A stretch of DNA of 64,000 nucleotides from Ignatzschineria sp. (GCA_030150405.1 JASLFU010000022.1:1-64000); one strand, 5' to 3'; counted from the first letter of the stretch, positions 41,100 to 50,467 are shown. Numbers and translations are program-made. The notes: generated by a model not told the origin, from the letters alone.

Positions 41100-42119
41100 T
41101 TACTGACCACCACCAAGCTGATGAACATATACTGCAAGCGCTTTAATTTGCGCAGGACTTAAACGTCCTTCCCATGCAGGCATCACACGAGGTGTAGTCT
41201 CAGGATCAACACCGTCCCGAATTTGTGGAATAATCGCCGCTACTTTCTCTTCCTCAGTCTCGAGACTATTAATATCCACGATCTCCCAGATAGAGTCTGT
41301 TAAATCTGGAGCCCCCATAAGTGGGTTACCCTGAGGTTTCCGAGGATCTAACTGGAAGTTAACGTGACAAGTCATACAAGCACCTTTACCGTAGAAGAGA
41401 GCCTCTCCTCTTGCTGATGCTTCATCGGGCTCATAGTTACCTGAAAGCGTTAATGTAAAGCGTGCTACATCTTCGATCTCATCTTCAGTCATAGTTAATG
41501 AACCCGCAGTCATGTTACCACGACGGCCCACACGAATCGTCTCTTCGATCTGCTCTAATGTACCTCCCCAGAGCCATGCGTTATCGGTTAAGTTAGGATA
41601 CATCCCTACAACCCCGGTCGCATTTCCACCGTGACATGTTGCACAGTTATCACCGAAAAGCGCTTTACCTGCTCTTTCTGAGAATTTAGTCATCTCAGGA
41701 TCTTCGAGAATCTCTTCAGTAGACATCTCCATTAAAGCGGTAAAGTTTTCATGACGTTTCATTGCTTCAGATGAGAATTGTAACTCATTAGCAAGACGTG
41801 TACGGGTGTTCCAGTTTGCTTTAACTGTTTCTGTTAAGAACTGATCTGGATTATCAGGATCTACTTGATAAGCCCCTTCACTATCTTTAACAGGTTTATT
41901 GATCTCCACTTTATAAACCCCTTTTGTAAAGGAGTTAGGTAATGGCCAAGTTGGGAAAAGAATCCAATAGCCGATGGAGAAGATTACCGTGCCATAGAAA
42001 GCAAGTAGCCACCATCTCGGGAGCGGGTTGTTATATTCTTGAAGGTCCCCATCCCACACATGTCCTGTTGTTTGACCTTCTAAGTTTTCAAAATCTTTAT
42101 TATTAATGTTGTCACTCAT
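41100..42119 (-). CDS. ccoP: cbb3-type cytochrome c oxidase subunit III, diheme CcoP
   Basis: Membrane-anchored diheme cytochrome c that passes electrons to the CcoO-CcoN core. The 339-residue protein has an N-terminal anchor (WWLLAFYGTVIFSIGYWILFP) and two c-type heme sites, CATCHGG (about residue 164) and CMTCHV (about 248), each with a distal Met region (GMYPNLTDNAW; PRVMPAWEG). A TTG at 42134 is in frame; GAGGA eight bases before the ATG at 42119 decides the start. Last gene of ccoNOQP. Confidence 0.96.
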   Translation of the reverse strand: MSDNINNKDFENLEGQTTGHVWDGDLQEYNNPLPRWWLLAFYGTVIFSIGYWILFPTWPLPNSFTKGVYKVEINKPVKDSEGAYQVDPDNPDQFLTETVKANWNTRTRLANELQFSSEAMKRHENFTALMEMSTEEILEDPEMTKFSERAGKALFGDNCATCHGGNATGVVGMYPNLTDNAWLWGGTLEQIEETIRVGRRGNMTAGSLTMTEDEIEDVARFTLTLSGNYEPDEASARGEALFYGKGACMTCHVNFQLDPRKPQGNPLMGAPDLTDSIWEIVDINSLETEEEKVAAIIPQIRDGVDPETTPRVMPAWEGRLSPAQIKALAVYVHQLGGGQ

Positions 42120-42164
42120 TGTGTTATTCCTCAATCATTTTGACCATGAAGCCTAAAGATGAGC

Positions 42165-42368
42165 CTATTGCTGATCTCTCTTTTTATCATCAAAGATAAA
42201 ATCTTCATCATCCATAAATGGAATATAGCGATACTCGTCAAAACGTTTTTTACGTTCTTTACCAGTGAAGGTGTAGATGAGGATCCCCACAAAGGTCGTA
42301 AAGAAAATTACAGCTGCTGCTGTTTTGCTGTTACCCATATCGGTAAACCACATGAAAAAATCCATCAT
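42165..42368 (-). CDS. ccoQ: cbb3-type oxidase subunit CcoQ
   Basis: A 67-residue small subunit with one membrane segment (KTAAAVIFFTTFVGILIYTFTG) followed by an acidic/basic cytoplasmic tail rich in Asp, as in CcoQ/FixQ, which stabilises the complex. AGGAGA precedes the ATG. It lies between ccoO and ccoP, the canonical order. Confidence 0.92.
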   Translation of the reverse strand: MMDFFMWFTDMGNSKTAAAVIFFTTFVGILIYTFTGKERKKRFDEYRYIPFMDDEDFIFDDKKRDQQ

Positions 42369-42390
42369 CTACATCTCTCCTATCTGATTA

Positions 42391-43218
42391 TTAACGGAAT
42401 TCACTAAATTCAACGCCCTGGTCTTCTTTAAACTCAACCATCGTACCTAATACCTGAAGGTAAGCTACAATCGCATCCATCTGCGTTAAACGCTCAGGAT
42501 TCATATCGAAATTACCCTCTTTCGCTTGTGCTTCAAGGTTTTCGATTGCTAAGTCGATCACTAACATATTGGCAACTTCTAAGCCGAAGCGCTCGATATT
42601 AGCTTCATACTCTTCTTGAGTTTTTGAATAAGGAATACCTGCGATACGTGCTGCTTTCATGTGCTCTTTAAGATCTGCGTAATGAAGATCTCTTTCAAGC
42701 AACCATGGATAGCGTGGCATGATTGAATCGGGTACACGGCTCTTTGGATCAACTAAGTGGTCAACATGCCACTGGTTATCCATTTTGCCACCTACGCGTG
42801 CTAAGTCAGGACCAATACGGCGTGAACCCCACTGGAACGGCTTATCAAATTGCGATTCTGCCGCAAGGGAGTAGTGACCGTAGCGGTTGAACTCATCCTG
42901 CATAGGACGGATCTGCTGTGAGTGACAGTTATAACAACCTTCTGCTACATAGATATTGCGACCTAAAAACTCTAAAGGAGTATAAGGACGAATCGCATCT
43001 ACTTCGCGAGTTACCATCACTGGATTACCATCTTCATCGAAAACTGGCTGTAGATTTTCATCTAACTTCGGCTCGGTGATCTCTTTTTTCACCTCTTCGA
43101 TCGTGCCATCGATGTAGAAGAGAGGAACTACCTCAATTAATCCTCCGATACTAATAATAACTAGCGTAAAGAGGAGTAATAATCCTGCGTTTTTCTCTAA
43201 ACGTTCATGTTTAATCAT
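42391..43218 (-). CDS. ccoO: cbb3-type cytochrome c oxidase subunit II, monoheme CcoO
   Basis: Monoheme cytochrome c subunit that receives electrons from CcoP. The 275-residue protein has an N-terminal membrane anchor (GLLLLFTLVIISIGGLIEVVP), the single heme site CYNCHSQQIRP (about residue 94), and the conserved GPDLARVGGKMDNQWHVDHLVDP and SIMPRYPWL with the axial Met. 14 bases separate it from ccoN. Intact and of normal length for this family. Confidence 0.97.
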   Translation of the reverse strand: MIKHERLEKNAGLLLLFTLVIISIGGLIEVVPLFYIDGTIEEVKKEITEPKLDENLQPVFDEDGNPVMVTREVDAIRPYTPLEFLGRNIYVAEGCYNCHSQQIRPMQDEFNRYGHYSLAAESQFDKPFQWGSRRIGPDLARVGGKMDNQWHVDHLVDPKSRVPDSIMPRYPWLLERDLHYADLKEHMKAARIAGIPYSKTQEEYEANIERFGLEVANMLVIDLAIENLEAQAKEGNFDMNPERLTQMDAIVAYLQVLGTMVEFKEDQGVEFSEFR

Positions 43219-43232
43219 TTAAATATATCTCC

Positions 43233-44690
43233 TTAAGCGTGCGCTGTAGCAGTAGGAATTTGAGCGTTACTGTCTGCTTGTTCGCGTGAACCGATAATCA
43301 TAGTCATAGCAAAGTTGATGATCATGATTACTGCACCGAGTAAGAAGAGACCGCCACCAATCGCTCTAAAGATGTAAGGGGTATGCATGAATTTAACAGT
43401 TTCGATAAATTCAAATAGAAGCGTACCGTACTCAGGATCAAATGCACGGAGCATCATCCCTTGACCAATACCTGCCACCCAGAGAGATACGATATATACA
43501 ACAATACCGATCGTCGCTAACCAGAAGTGTGCAAAGATGAGACGCTCACTATAGATCTTCGCGCCAAATACGCGTGGAACCATATGGTAGAGCGAACCGA
43601 ATGTGATCATTGCTACCCAACCAAGGGCTCCTGAGTGAACGTGACCTACTGTCCAGTCTGTATAGTGCGATAATGCGTTAACTGAACGTAAGCTCATGAG
43701 AGGACCTTCAAACGTACTCATACCGTAGAATGAAAGTGCAACAACCATAAAGCGGATAATTGGGTTAGTACGGATAGTATCCCATGCACCTGAAAGCGTC
43801 ATAATCCCGTTGATCATTCCACCCCATGAAGGGAGAAGAAGAAGAATCGAGAATGTTGCTGAAAGTGATGAAACCCAGTCGGGTAATGAAGTCCAGTGTA
43901 AGTGATGCGCACCTGCCCACATGTAGAGGAAGGTTAACGCCCAGAAGTGAACAATTGAGAGACGATATGAATAAACAGGACGTCCTGCTTCTTTGGGTAC
44001 GAAGTAGTACATCATTCCTAAGAACGCAACTGTAAGAATGAATCCTACCGCGTTATGACCATACCACCACTGAACCATCGCATCTTGTACACCACTGAAT
44101 AAGTTGTACGATTTAAGACCTGCAGCGCCAAATACTGGAATCGTGAGGTTATTAAATACGTGAAGAAGTGTAGTTGCTAGGATGAATGCTAAATAGAACC
44201 AGTTAGCTACATAGATGTGCTTCTGCTTACGACGTAAAATAGTGTTGATAAACACCCAGAAGTAAGAGAGCCAAATCACCGCTACTGCCCAGTCAAAGAT
44301 CCACTCAAACTCAGCGTATTCTTTACCTTGCGTGTAGCCCATCATGTAGGAGATTGGAACTAATGTGAATACAATCGTCCAACCGATCCAAACGAAGTAA
44401 GCAAGCATTGGATATGCGAGGCGCACCTGACAAGTTCTTTGCACAACATAGAATGAGGTACCGATGAGCGCAGAGCCCCCCATACCGAAAATCACTAACG
44501 TTGTGTGAACGGGACGAAGACGTCCGAAAGAGAGTGCTGGAGAATCAAAGTTTAACACTGGCCATGTTAACTCTAATGCTGCCCACAGTCCCGCCGATAA
44601 TCCTAGTGCTCCGAAAAACAGAGTACTAATTACGAGACCACGGATCACTCCGTACTCGTAACGATCATGAAGACTTTTAGTATGTCCCAT
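43233..44690 (-). CDS. ccoN: cbb3-type cytochrome c oxidase catalytic subunit CcoN
   Basis: The proton-pumping heme-copper subunit (485 residues, 12 membrane segments) of a high-affinity terminal oxidase for low oxygen. Metal ligands are visible: low-spin heme His in RPVHTTLVIFG, CuB region WWYGHNAVGFILTVAFLG with its crosslink Tyr area, HHLHWTSLPDW, and the heme His pair in SHYTDWTVGHVHSGALGWV. Frame is open to 44711; GGGGG five bases before the ATG at 44690 gives MGHTKSLHDRYEYG, the accepted start. Preceded by an FNR-type box and promoter. Confidence 0.97.
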   Translation of the reverse strand: MGHTKSLHDRYEYGVIRGLVISTLFFGALGLSAGLWAALELTWPVLNFDSPALSFGRLRPVHTTLVIFGMGGSALIGTSFYVVQRTCQVRLAYPMLAYFVWIGWTIVFTLVPISYMMGYTQGKEYAEFEWIFDWAVAVIWLSYFWVFINTILRRKQKHIYVANWFYLAFILATTLLHVFNNLTIPVFGAAGLKSYNLFSGVQDAMVQWWYGHNAVGFILTVAFLGMMYYFVPKEAGRPVYSYRLSIVHFWALTFLYMWAGAHHLHWTSLPDWVSSLSATFSILLLLPSWGGMINGIMTLSGAWDTIRTNPIIRFMVVALSFYGMSTFEGPLMSLRSVNALSHYTDWTVGHVHSGALGWVAMITFGSLYHMVPRVFGAKIYSERLIFAHFWLATIGIVVYIVSLWVAGIGQGMMLRAFDPEYGTLLFEFIETVKFMHTPYIFRAIGGGLFLLGAVIMIINFAMTMIIGSREQADSNAQIPTATAHA

Positions 44691-44759
44691 AGTTCCCCCA
44701 AAAATTAACAAACATCATAAATCATCCCATCAATGTTAAAATAAATATCGTGTGACCAT

Positions 44760-44800
44760 ATCTTACAAGAATCAAGCTTTTAAATCTTGATATCTGTCAA
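44760..44800 (-). promoter_or_regulatory. FNR/ANR box and promoter of ccoNOQP
   Basis: On the minus strand TTGAC-AGAT-ATCAA (44787-44800) matches TTGAT-N4-ATCAA at 9 of 10 positions. TAAGAT (44760-44765) is a -10 candidate; the implied start near 44753 lies about 41 bases from the box centre at 44793.5, a class II activation geometry. Overlapping ATCAAG/CTTGAT (44771-44791) forms an additional inverted repeat. Confidence 0.7.
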
Positions 44801-44857
44801 ATATAAAAGACGTAAAAGGCCCTGCCCGATACTTAGGCAGGCACTATTTAACAAGAG

Positions 44858-46237
44858 TTAAGCGGGCAAATCAACCCCCGTCATCATTTTGAATACTTTT
44901 ACCGCATACCGATCGGTCATTCCCGAAATAAAATCAGTAACTCTTAACATGCGCTCATAAGGTTTTGTCGGAACTTTTCTCTCTGCATCAAAAAACTGAT
45001 CCGGCAAGAAACTTAGCAACATCTCTGTTTTCGCTCCCCCTTGCCCTCTTGAGGCCTGTTCTACCGCTTCTACAAATTCTTCGAGAAGCGTCTCGATCAC
45101 CTTAAAACCGGCAATGCCTACTTTTAAAACTTCATTAGAGAGGTAGATACTCTCTCGAGAAAACTTTTTAATCTCTCTTAAAGCTTGAGCCGAGGGAACT
45201 TCTTCTAAAAGAGCCTGATGATAACTGCCCGCCAAAATCTCCTGTTCTCTTTTAAAGAAAACTTCAATCACCTCATCAATCAAGACACCAATTGAAAAGG
45301 CTCGCAAATACTCTACGCGATCCTTTTCTCGAGCGATGGTGGAAAGCCTCTTTTCAGGATAACGGTTATTTGCCGTAATAATTGATTTAAAGAAGCCGAT
45401 CACTTCTGTACCTGAAACTAAAGAGAGACGATAAGCATCTTCTAAATCAACCAAGTGATAACAGATATCATCTGCCGCCTCTAGGAGATAAGCAAAAGGA
45501 TGTCGATACCAAGCCCCACTATTTTTGGGATGGGCAACTAAGCCTGCTCTTTTTGCAAAATGTGCAAAAAGCTCTCGCTCTGCTTGAAAATAATTAAACT
45601 TCTTATAGGCAATATTCTTCTCTTCCGGTTTATTTAGACTTGCACAAGGATATTTAATGATGGAAGCAATAACAGGAAGAGAAAGCTGCAAGCCTCCCCG
45701 GTTATTGGGGTTTTGCAATTTAGTAAGCACACGAAAGGCCTGTGCATTCCCTTCAAAAGCGAGCAGATCTGCTTGCTCTTCTACAGACATCTCTGAAAGC
45801 ACTTTTTGCCCTACAGGGTTTCGCCTAAAAAAACGGCTAATGGCATCCTCACCGGCATGCCCAAAGGGAGGGTTACCAATATCATGAGCTAATGCTGCGG
45901 CTGCTAAAATAGCTCCTATATCAGCCGACTTTAGACCAGGCAGATCATATTCTGAAACCAATCTCTCCCCAAGCATAGTCCCTAAACTACGGCAGACACT
46001 GCTGACCTCTAAGCTGTGGGTTAAACGGGTGCGCACATAATCGGTTTGAGCTAACGGAAAAACCTGCGTTTTATCTTGTAAGCGCCGAAAAGCAGCCGAA
46101 AAGATGAGTCTATCGTAATCTTTTTGAAAATCAGTACGGTAACTGGGAGCGATATCGAGTTCCTCAACTCCTAAGCGTTCTTGTGGAATCAATGCTTGCC
46201 AACGAAGCTCTAAACTCTTTTTTCGCTCTCTATTCAT
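44858..46237 (-). CDS. dgt: Deoxyguanosinetriphosphate triphosphohydrolase
   Basis: HD-domain enzyme that hydrolyses dGTP (or other dNTPs) to the nucleoside and tripolyphosphate. The 459-residue chain has RLTHSLEVSSVCRSLG with the first metal His, AAALAHDIGNPPFGHAGE with the HD pair (about residue 125), EGNAQAFR, and LEAADDICYHLVDLEDA with the last metal Asp. Frame extends to a TTG at 46264 inside tsaD; the ATG at 46237, 4 bases after the tsaD stop, is the more natural start. Second gene of a tsaD-dgt unit. Confidence 0.93.
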   Translation of the reverse strand: MNRERKKSLELRWQALIPQERLGVEELDIAPSYRTDFQKDYDRLIFSAAFRRLQDKTQVFPLAQTDYVRTRLTHSLEVSSVCRSLGTMLGERLVSEYDLPGLKSADIGAILAAAALAHDIGNPPFGHAGEDAISRFFRRNPVGQKVLSEMSVEEQADLLAFEGNAQAFRVLTKLQNPNNRGGLQLSLPVIASIIKYPCASLNKPEEKNIAYKKFNYFQAERELFAHFAKRAGLVAHPKNSGAWYRHPFAYLLEAADDICYHLVDLEDAYRLSLVSGTEVIGFFKSIITANNRYPEKRLSTIAREKDRVEYLRAFSIGVLIDEVIEVFFKREQEILAGSYHQALLEEVPSAQALREIKKFSRESIYLSNEVLKVGIAGFKVIETLLEEFVEAVEQASRGQGGAKTEMLLSFLPDQFFDAERKVPTKPYERMLRVTDFISGMTDRYAVKVFKMMTGVDLPA

Positions 46238-46241
46238 ACTT

Positions 46242-47255
46242 CTACTCTTCCTGCTCTTTACCAATAGTATCGATTGGCCAACGAGCTTTTAGGTTGACTC
46301 TCTCTGTTGATTGCTGGCGTTTAAAGCGCTCATATCCTAAATAAGCCACCATAGCCCCATTATCTGTACAAAACTCGGGGCGCGGAAAAAAGACTTTTAC
46401 TCCTAAGCGCTCTGCTCTTGTTAAAAGCTCTGAACGTAAAAGTTTATTTGCCCCAACACCTCCAGAGACTACGAGCTCGGTTGTCTCTGTCTCTTTTAAT
46501 GCTCGAAATGCTTTACGGATTAAAGTATCTACTAAGGCTTCCTGATAACCGGCAGCAATATCGGGGTAATCCTCTTCAGTATGCTCCTCAATCGTTAACA
46601 AGGCGCGCGTTTTAATGCCACTAAAACTGAACTCTAAACCAGGGCGATCAAGCATTGGACGTGGAAATTTAAATCGGGAAGGATCTCCTTTTGCGGCTAG
46701 TTTTTCTAGCTCAGGGCCTCCAGGATAGGGCAATCCCATAATTTTGGCTGTTTTATCAAAAGCCTCCCCCACAGCATCATCGAGCGACTCCCCTAATAGC
46801 TCATATTCACCAAATGATTTGGCTAAGACCAATTGAGTATGGCCGCCAGAAACTAAGAGCGTCACAAATGGGAATTCAGGCGCATCTTCCTCGAGCATAG
46901 CTGCCATAAGATGTGCCTCCATATGATTAACTCCTAAAATAGGAATATCTAATGCCAGACTTAACCCTTGCGCATAGGAGGCGGCCACCATTAACGCCCC
47001 GATCAGCCCCGGCCCCTCTGTAAAGGCTACAGCATCTATATCTTGAAAGGCGATTCCTGCCTCTTCTACAGCAGCGCTTACTAAAATAGGCAACTTGCGG
47101 ATATGATCTCGGGATGCAAGCTCAGGTACAACCCCCCCGTATTTAGCATGAAGTTCGATTTGCGAGTAGAGTTGATGAGCGATTAAACCTCTCTCCTCAT
47201 CATACAAGGCTACCCCAGTCTCATCACATGAACTCTCGATCCCTAAAACTATCAC
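46242..47255 (-). CDS. tsaD: tRNA N6-adenosine threonylcarbamoyltransferase TsaD
   Basis: Catalytic subunit transferring threonylcarbamoyl to A37 of ANN-decoding tRNAs (t6A). Key parts are GIESSCDETGVALYDE at the start, the metal HxxxH in NHMEAHLMAAML, VSGGHTQLVL, GEAFDKTAK, the MGLPYPGGPELE segment and SGGVGANKLLR. At 337 residues it has the expected length. It is followed by dgt; rpsU, the common neighbour of tsaD in gammaproteobacteria, is not adjacent. Confidence 0.97.
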   Translation of the reverse strand: MIVLGIESSCDETGVALYDEERGLIAHQLYSQIELHAKYGGVVPELASRDHIRKLPILVSAAVEEAGIAFQDIDAVAFTEGPGLIGALMVAASYAQGLSLALDIPILGVNHMEAHLMAAMLEEDAPEFPFVTLLVSGGHTQLVLAKSFGEYELLGESLDDAVGEAFDKTAKIMGLPYPGGPELEKLAAKGDPSRFKFPRPMLDRPGLEFSFSGIKTRALLTIEEHTEEDYPDIAAGYQEALVDTLIRKAFRALKETETTELVVSGGVGANKLLRSELLTRAERLGVKVFFPRPEFCTDNGAMVAYLGYERFKRQQSTERVNLKARWPIDTIGKEQEE

Positions 47256-47330
47256 GTATTCTTTCCTTACCTATTGAAATATTGTTTTGAACTTCCGGTT
47301 CTACTCTTACAGCTATTCTAAAAAAACACT

Positions 47331-47696
47331 CTAATAAAAAAGAATAGCCGCCCACACAACTATAAAGAGAATAATCGCCACAAATACTAATGCAGAGCCG
47401 ATATCCTTAGCCTGCCCTGAAAGGGGATGAATCTCAGCTCCTATGCGATCGACCACCGCCTCAATAGCTGAATTGACTAACTCCATTAAAAATATTAAAA
47501 CTGCACTCCCAAGAAGGAGTGCCAACTCCACACCACTGTCGGCAAGATAAAAAGCCGCAGGGATAACAAAGAGCCCCGCAAAGAGCTCTTGCCGAATGGC
47601 TGCCTCATGTTTAAAGGCTAGTTTTAAACCATTGAGGGAGTAAAAAAAGGCGTGGAAAATTCTCGCTAGACCGCCTTTTGTTGGTTTATTCATCAT
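47331..47696 (-). CDS. dgkA: Diacylglycerol kinase, prokaryotic type
   Basis: Small integral membrane kinase (121 residues) that recycles diacylglycerol to phosphatidic acid. It has the amphipathic N-terminus (FYSLNGLKLAFKHEAAIRQEL), three membrane segments and the catalytic signature ELVNSAIEAVVDRIGAEIHPLSGQAKDIGSALV split over residues 67-100. The first ATG overlaps the stop of the 48-residue ORF by one base (TAATG); a second ATG follows directly. Translational coupling to that ORF is likely. Confidence 0.95.
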   Translation of the reverse strand: MMNKPTKGGLARIFHAFFYSLNGLKLAFKHEAAIRQELFAGLFVIPAAFYLADSGVELALLLGSAVLIFLMELVNSAIEAVVDRIGAEIHPLSGQAKDIGSALVFVAIILFIVVWAAILFY

Positions 47697-47842
47697 TATC
47701 TTGGAAGCTCTATCTCAATGACCTGATTATCTTCACTCTCTTTATCGGTCTCATCAAGCATGACCCAAATAATGAAGGCCACAAAAAGAATAAGATAGAT
47801 CCATTTAAATGAGCGTCTCTGTTTTCTCTGTTCAAAATACAT
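47696..47842 (-). CDS. 48-aa single-pass membrane protein upstream of dgkA
   Basis: The minus-strand ATG at 47842 opens 48 codons: a basic N-terminus (MYFEQRKQRRSFK), a hydrophobic segment WIYLILFVAFIIWVML, then an acidic tail (DETDKESEDN). This is a textbook topology for a small inner-membrane protein. The stop TAA shares a base with the dgkA ATG (TAATG), which argues for translation. The ribosome binding site is weak. I know no family; a role as a DgkA partner is only inferred from coupling. Confidence 0.6.
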   Translation of the reverse strand: MYFEQRKQRRSFKWIYLILFVAFIIWVMLDETDKESEDNQVIEIELPR

Positions 47843-48010
47843 AGTTTACACACTTCGAAATTAAGTTAATTTAGGAGCATAGCTTGAAATATTAAAATAA
47901 ATTAATCAAACTACTTACTCTTTTAGCCAAATAAACGGCTGCATTATAGCAAATCAGACCCTTATTTGAACCAAATTTATTCGCTGACTAATAGGATTAT
48001 TTACAGATAG

Positions 48011-50410
48011 ATGAGCAAATCTCTGGTCATTGTTGAGTCCCCAGCAAAAGCAAAAACAATAGAAAAATATCTCGGGAAAGATTTTGAGGTTCTTGCCTCA
48101 TTTGGTCACGTACGTGCACTTGTAAGAAAACAAGGCTCCGTGGATCCAGATAATAACTTCGAGATGAAATATGAAGTAATCAGCCAAAATAAAAAGCATT
48201 TAACCGCCATTGAAAAGGCGCTTAAAAAAGCTGACAACCTCATGCTCGCAACGGACCCGGATAGAGAGGGAGAGGCGATCTCTTGGCATATTTTAGAATA
48301 TCTCAAGGAGAAAAATGCTTTAGAAGGCAAGAAGATCTCCCGCGTTGTTTTTAACGAGATTACAAAAGGCGCCGTTCAAGATGCGGTAGCTAATCCCCGA
48401 GAGCTTGCGATGGATCTAGTTGAAGCGCAACAAGCTCGTACAGCATTAGATTATCTTGTGGGCTTCAATCTCTCCCCGCTTTTATGGAAAAAGATTAGCC
48501 CCGGCCTTTCTGCTGGACGAGTCCAATCCCCTGCTTTGCGGATGATTGTCGAGCGGGAAGATGAGATTAATGCTTTTGAATCTCAAGAGTATTGGTCTAT
48601 CGTGGCGGATCTTAATAAAGAGAAGAGCACCTTTTCAGGACGTTTGACGGAATATAACGGCGAAAAAGTAGAGCAATTTAGCTTCACCGATGAAAAAATG
48701 GCCAAAAACGTTGTAGAGAGCATTACCCAAAAGTTTGGCGATGCTATCCCTGTTTACTCTGTTGAGAAGAAACAGCGTCGCCGCAACCCTACCGCCCCCT
48801 TTACTACATCTACTCTACAGCAGGAGGCTTCCCGTAAATTACGTTTTAGTACCTCCCGCACAATGCGCACTGCACAAGATCTTTATGAAGGGATCAATTT
48901 AGGCAGCGAAACGATCGGACTTATTACCTATATGCGTACCGACTCTGTTACGCTCTCTAATGAAGCTTTAGAGGATATTCGTAGTTATATCGGCAAAGAA
49001 CATGGGGCTGAATATCTACCTAAATCGCCTCGTATTTACAAAACAAAAGCTAAAAATGCGCAAGAAGCGCACGAAGCGATTCGGCCTACTTCAGTCTACC
49101 GTACGCCAGAGTCTGTAAAGCCTTACTTAAGCTCTGATCAGTTTAGATTGTATGAGCTTATCTGGAAGCGTGCAGTTGCCTCGCAGATGGAATCAGCGAT
49201 CATGAATACGACCTCCATTGATCTTGGAGAGAAAGGTGTTCATACCTTCCGCGTAACCGGTTCAACGATTGCATTTCCCGGATTTATGAGCCTCTATTTA
49301 GAAGATGTAGATGATGAGAAAGAGGATCAAAAAGAGGAAGATCGGATTCTTCCTGAGATGAAGGAAGGCGAGGCAATTAATTTAACGGAGGTGATTCCCA
49401 ATCAGCACTTTACAGAGCCACCACCCCGTTATACTGAGGCTTCGTTAGTTAAATCATTAGAAGAGTATGGCATTGGCCGCCCTTCTACCTATGCTTCGAT
49501 CATCTCTACTCTGCAAAATCGCGAATATGTCACGCTTGATGCAAGACGCTTTATTCCCACCGATATGGGGAAAATAGTATCGCGCTTTTTAACTAATGAG
49601 TTCACTCAGATCGTCGATTACGATTTTACCGCGAAGATGGAAGATAGCCTCGATGAGATCTCCCGCGGGGAAGCAGATTGGATCCCCTTAATGGAAGAGT
49701 TCTGGACACCTTTTATTGAACGATGCGAATATGTTGAAGAGAATGTCTCCCGTGCTGATGTAGCTCAAGCTCGAGTTTTAGGGGAAGATCCAAAATCAGG
49801 AAAACCCGTTTCTGTACGTATTGGCCGTTATGGGCCTTTTGCACAGATCGGGGAGACACAAGCGGATAATGAAGATGCAGAAAAACCCCGCTTTGCCTCA
49901 CTACTGCCCGGACAGAGTATCGATACCATTACACTAGAAGAAGCAATTGCACTCTTCCGTCTTCCCCGCGTTTTAGGCGAGGGAGATGATGGATATGAGA
50001 TCCGAGCAAATATTGGCCGCTTTGGTCCTTACATTCAATATGGTCCTCGTAAGTTTGCTTCTCTTAAAGAGGATGATCCATATACAGTGACTTTTGAGCG
50101 TGCGATGGAAGTCGTGAATGCTCATAAGGCTGCAGAAGCTGCGAAGTATATTAATAGCTTCCAAGATGGAGATACCTTAATCGAAGTCATTAATGGCCGC
50201 TATGGACCCTATGTTACCGATGGTAAGAAGAATGCTAAGATTCCTAAAGATGTAGAGCCTGCCTCTTTAACCTTAGAGGAATGTAAAGAGCTTATTGCAA
50301 AAGCTCCTGCCCGTGGACGCCGCAGAGCCACCACAAAAAAAAGCACGACCAAAAAGGCTACCACTAAAAAAGCACCGGCTAAGAAAAAAGCAGCCGCTAA
50401 AAAGGAATGA
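48011..50410 (+). CDS. topA: DNA topoisomerase I
   Basis: Type IA topoisomerase relaxing negative supercoils. The 799-residue protein begins with the Toprim domain (KSLVIVESPAKAKTIEKYLG; DPDREGEAI), has the active-site Tyr in GLITYMRTDSVTLSN, and EASLVKSLEEYGIGRPSTYASI. The C-terminus lacks the tetracysteine zinc ribbons of E. coli TopA and instead has three repeat units (SVRIGRYGPFAQIG, RANIGRFGPYIQYG, EVINGRYGPYVTDG) and a Lys/Thr/Ala tail of TTKK and AKKK units. This is the actinobacterial/alpha-like TopA layout. The ribosome binding site is weak. Confidence 0.95.
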   Translation: MSKSLVIVESPAKAKTIEKYLGKDFEVLASFGHVRALVRKQGSVDPDNNFEMKYEVISQNKKHLTAIEKALKKADNLMLATDPDREGEAISWHILEYLKEKNALEGKKISRVVFNEITKGAVQDAVANPRELAMDLVEAQQARTALDYLVGFNLSPLLWKKISPGLSAGRVQSPALRMIVEREDEINAFESQEYWSIVADLNKEKSTFSGRLTEYNGEKVEQFSFTDEKMAKNVVESITQKFGDAIPVYSVEKKQRRRNPTAPFTTSTLQQEASRKLRFSTSRTMRTAQDLYEGINLGSETIGLITYMRTDSVTLSNEALEDIRSYIGKEHGAEYLPKSPRIYKTKAKNAQEAHEAIRPTSVYRTPESVKPYLSSDQFRLYELIWKRAVASQMESAIMNTTSIDLGEKGVHTFRVTGSTIAFPGFMSLYLEDVDDEKEDQKEEDRILPEMKEGEAINLTEVIPNQHFTEPPPRYTEASLVKSLEEYGIGRPSTYASIISTLQNREYVTLDARRFIPTDMGKIVSRFLTNEFTQIVDYDFTAKMEDSLDEISRGEADWIPLMEEFWTPFIERCEYVEENVSRADVAQARVLGEDPKSGKPVSVRIGRYGPFAQIGETQADNEDAEKPRFASLLPGQSIDTITLEEAIALFRLPRVLGEGDDGYEIRANIGRFGPYIQYGPRKFASLKEDDPYTVTFERAMEVVNAHKAAEAAKYINSFQDGDTLIEVINGRYGPYVTDGKKNAKIPKDVEPASLTLEECKELIAKAPARGRRRATTKKSTTKKATTKKAPAKKKAAAKKE

Positions 50411-50441
50411 TCATCTTATCGAAAAAGATCGTTTATAATAG

Positions 50442-50467
50442 AAAGGGAGTTTAAGCTCCCTTTTTTA
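50442..50467 (+). terminator. Intrinsic terminator of topA
   Basis: AAAGGGAG (50442-50449) pairs with CTCCCTTT (50456-50463), followed by T residues. Confidence 0.9.

Noticed and set aside
50308..50407. Lysine-rich end of topA as a frameshift artefact
   Set aside because: The tail is in frame, uses normal codons and ends in a stop shortly before a good terminator; low-complexity basic tails occur in TopA of other lineages.
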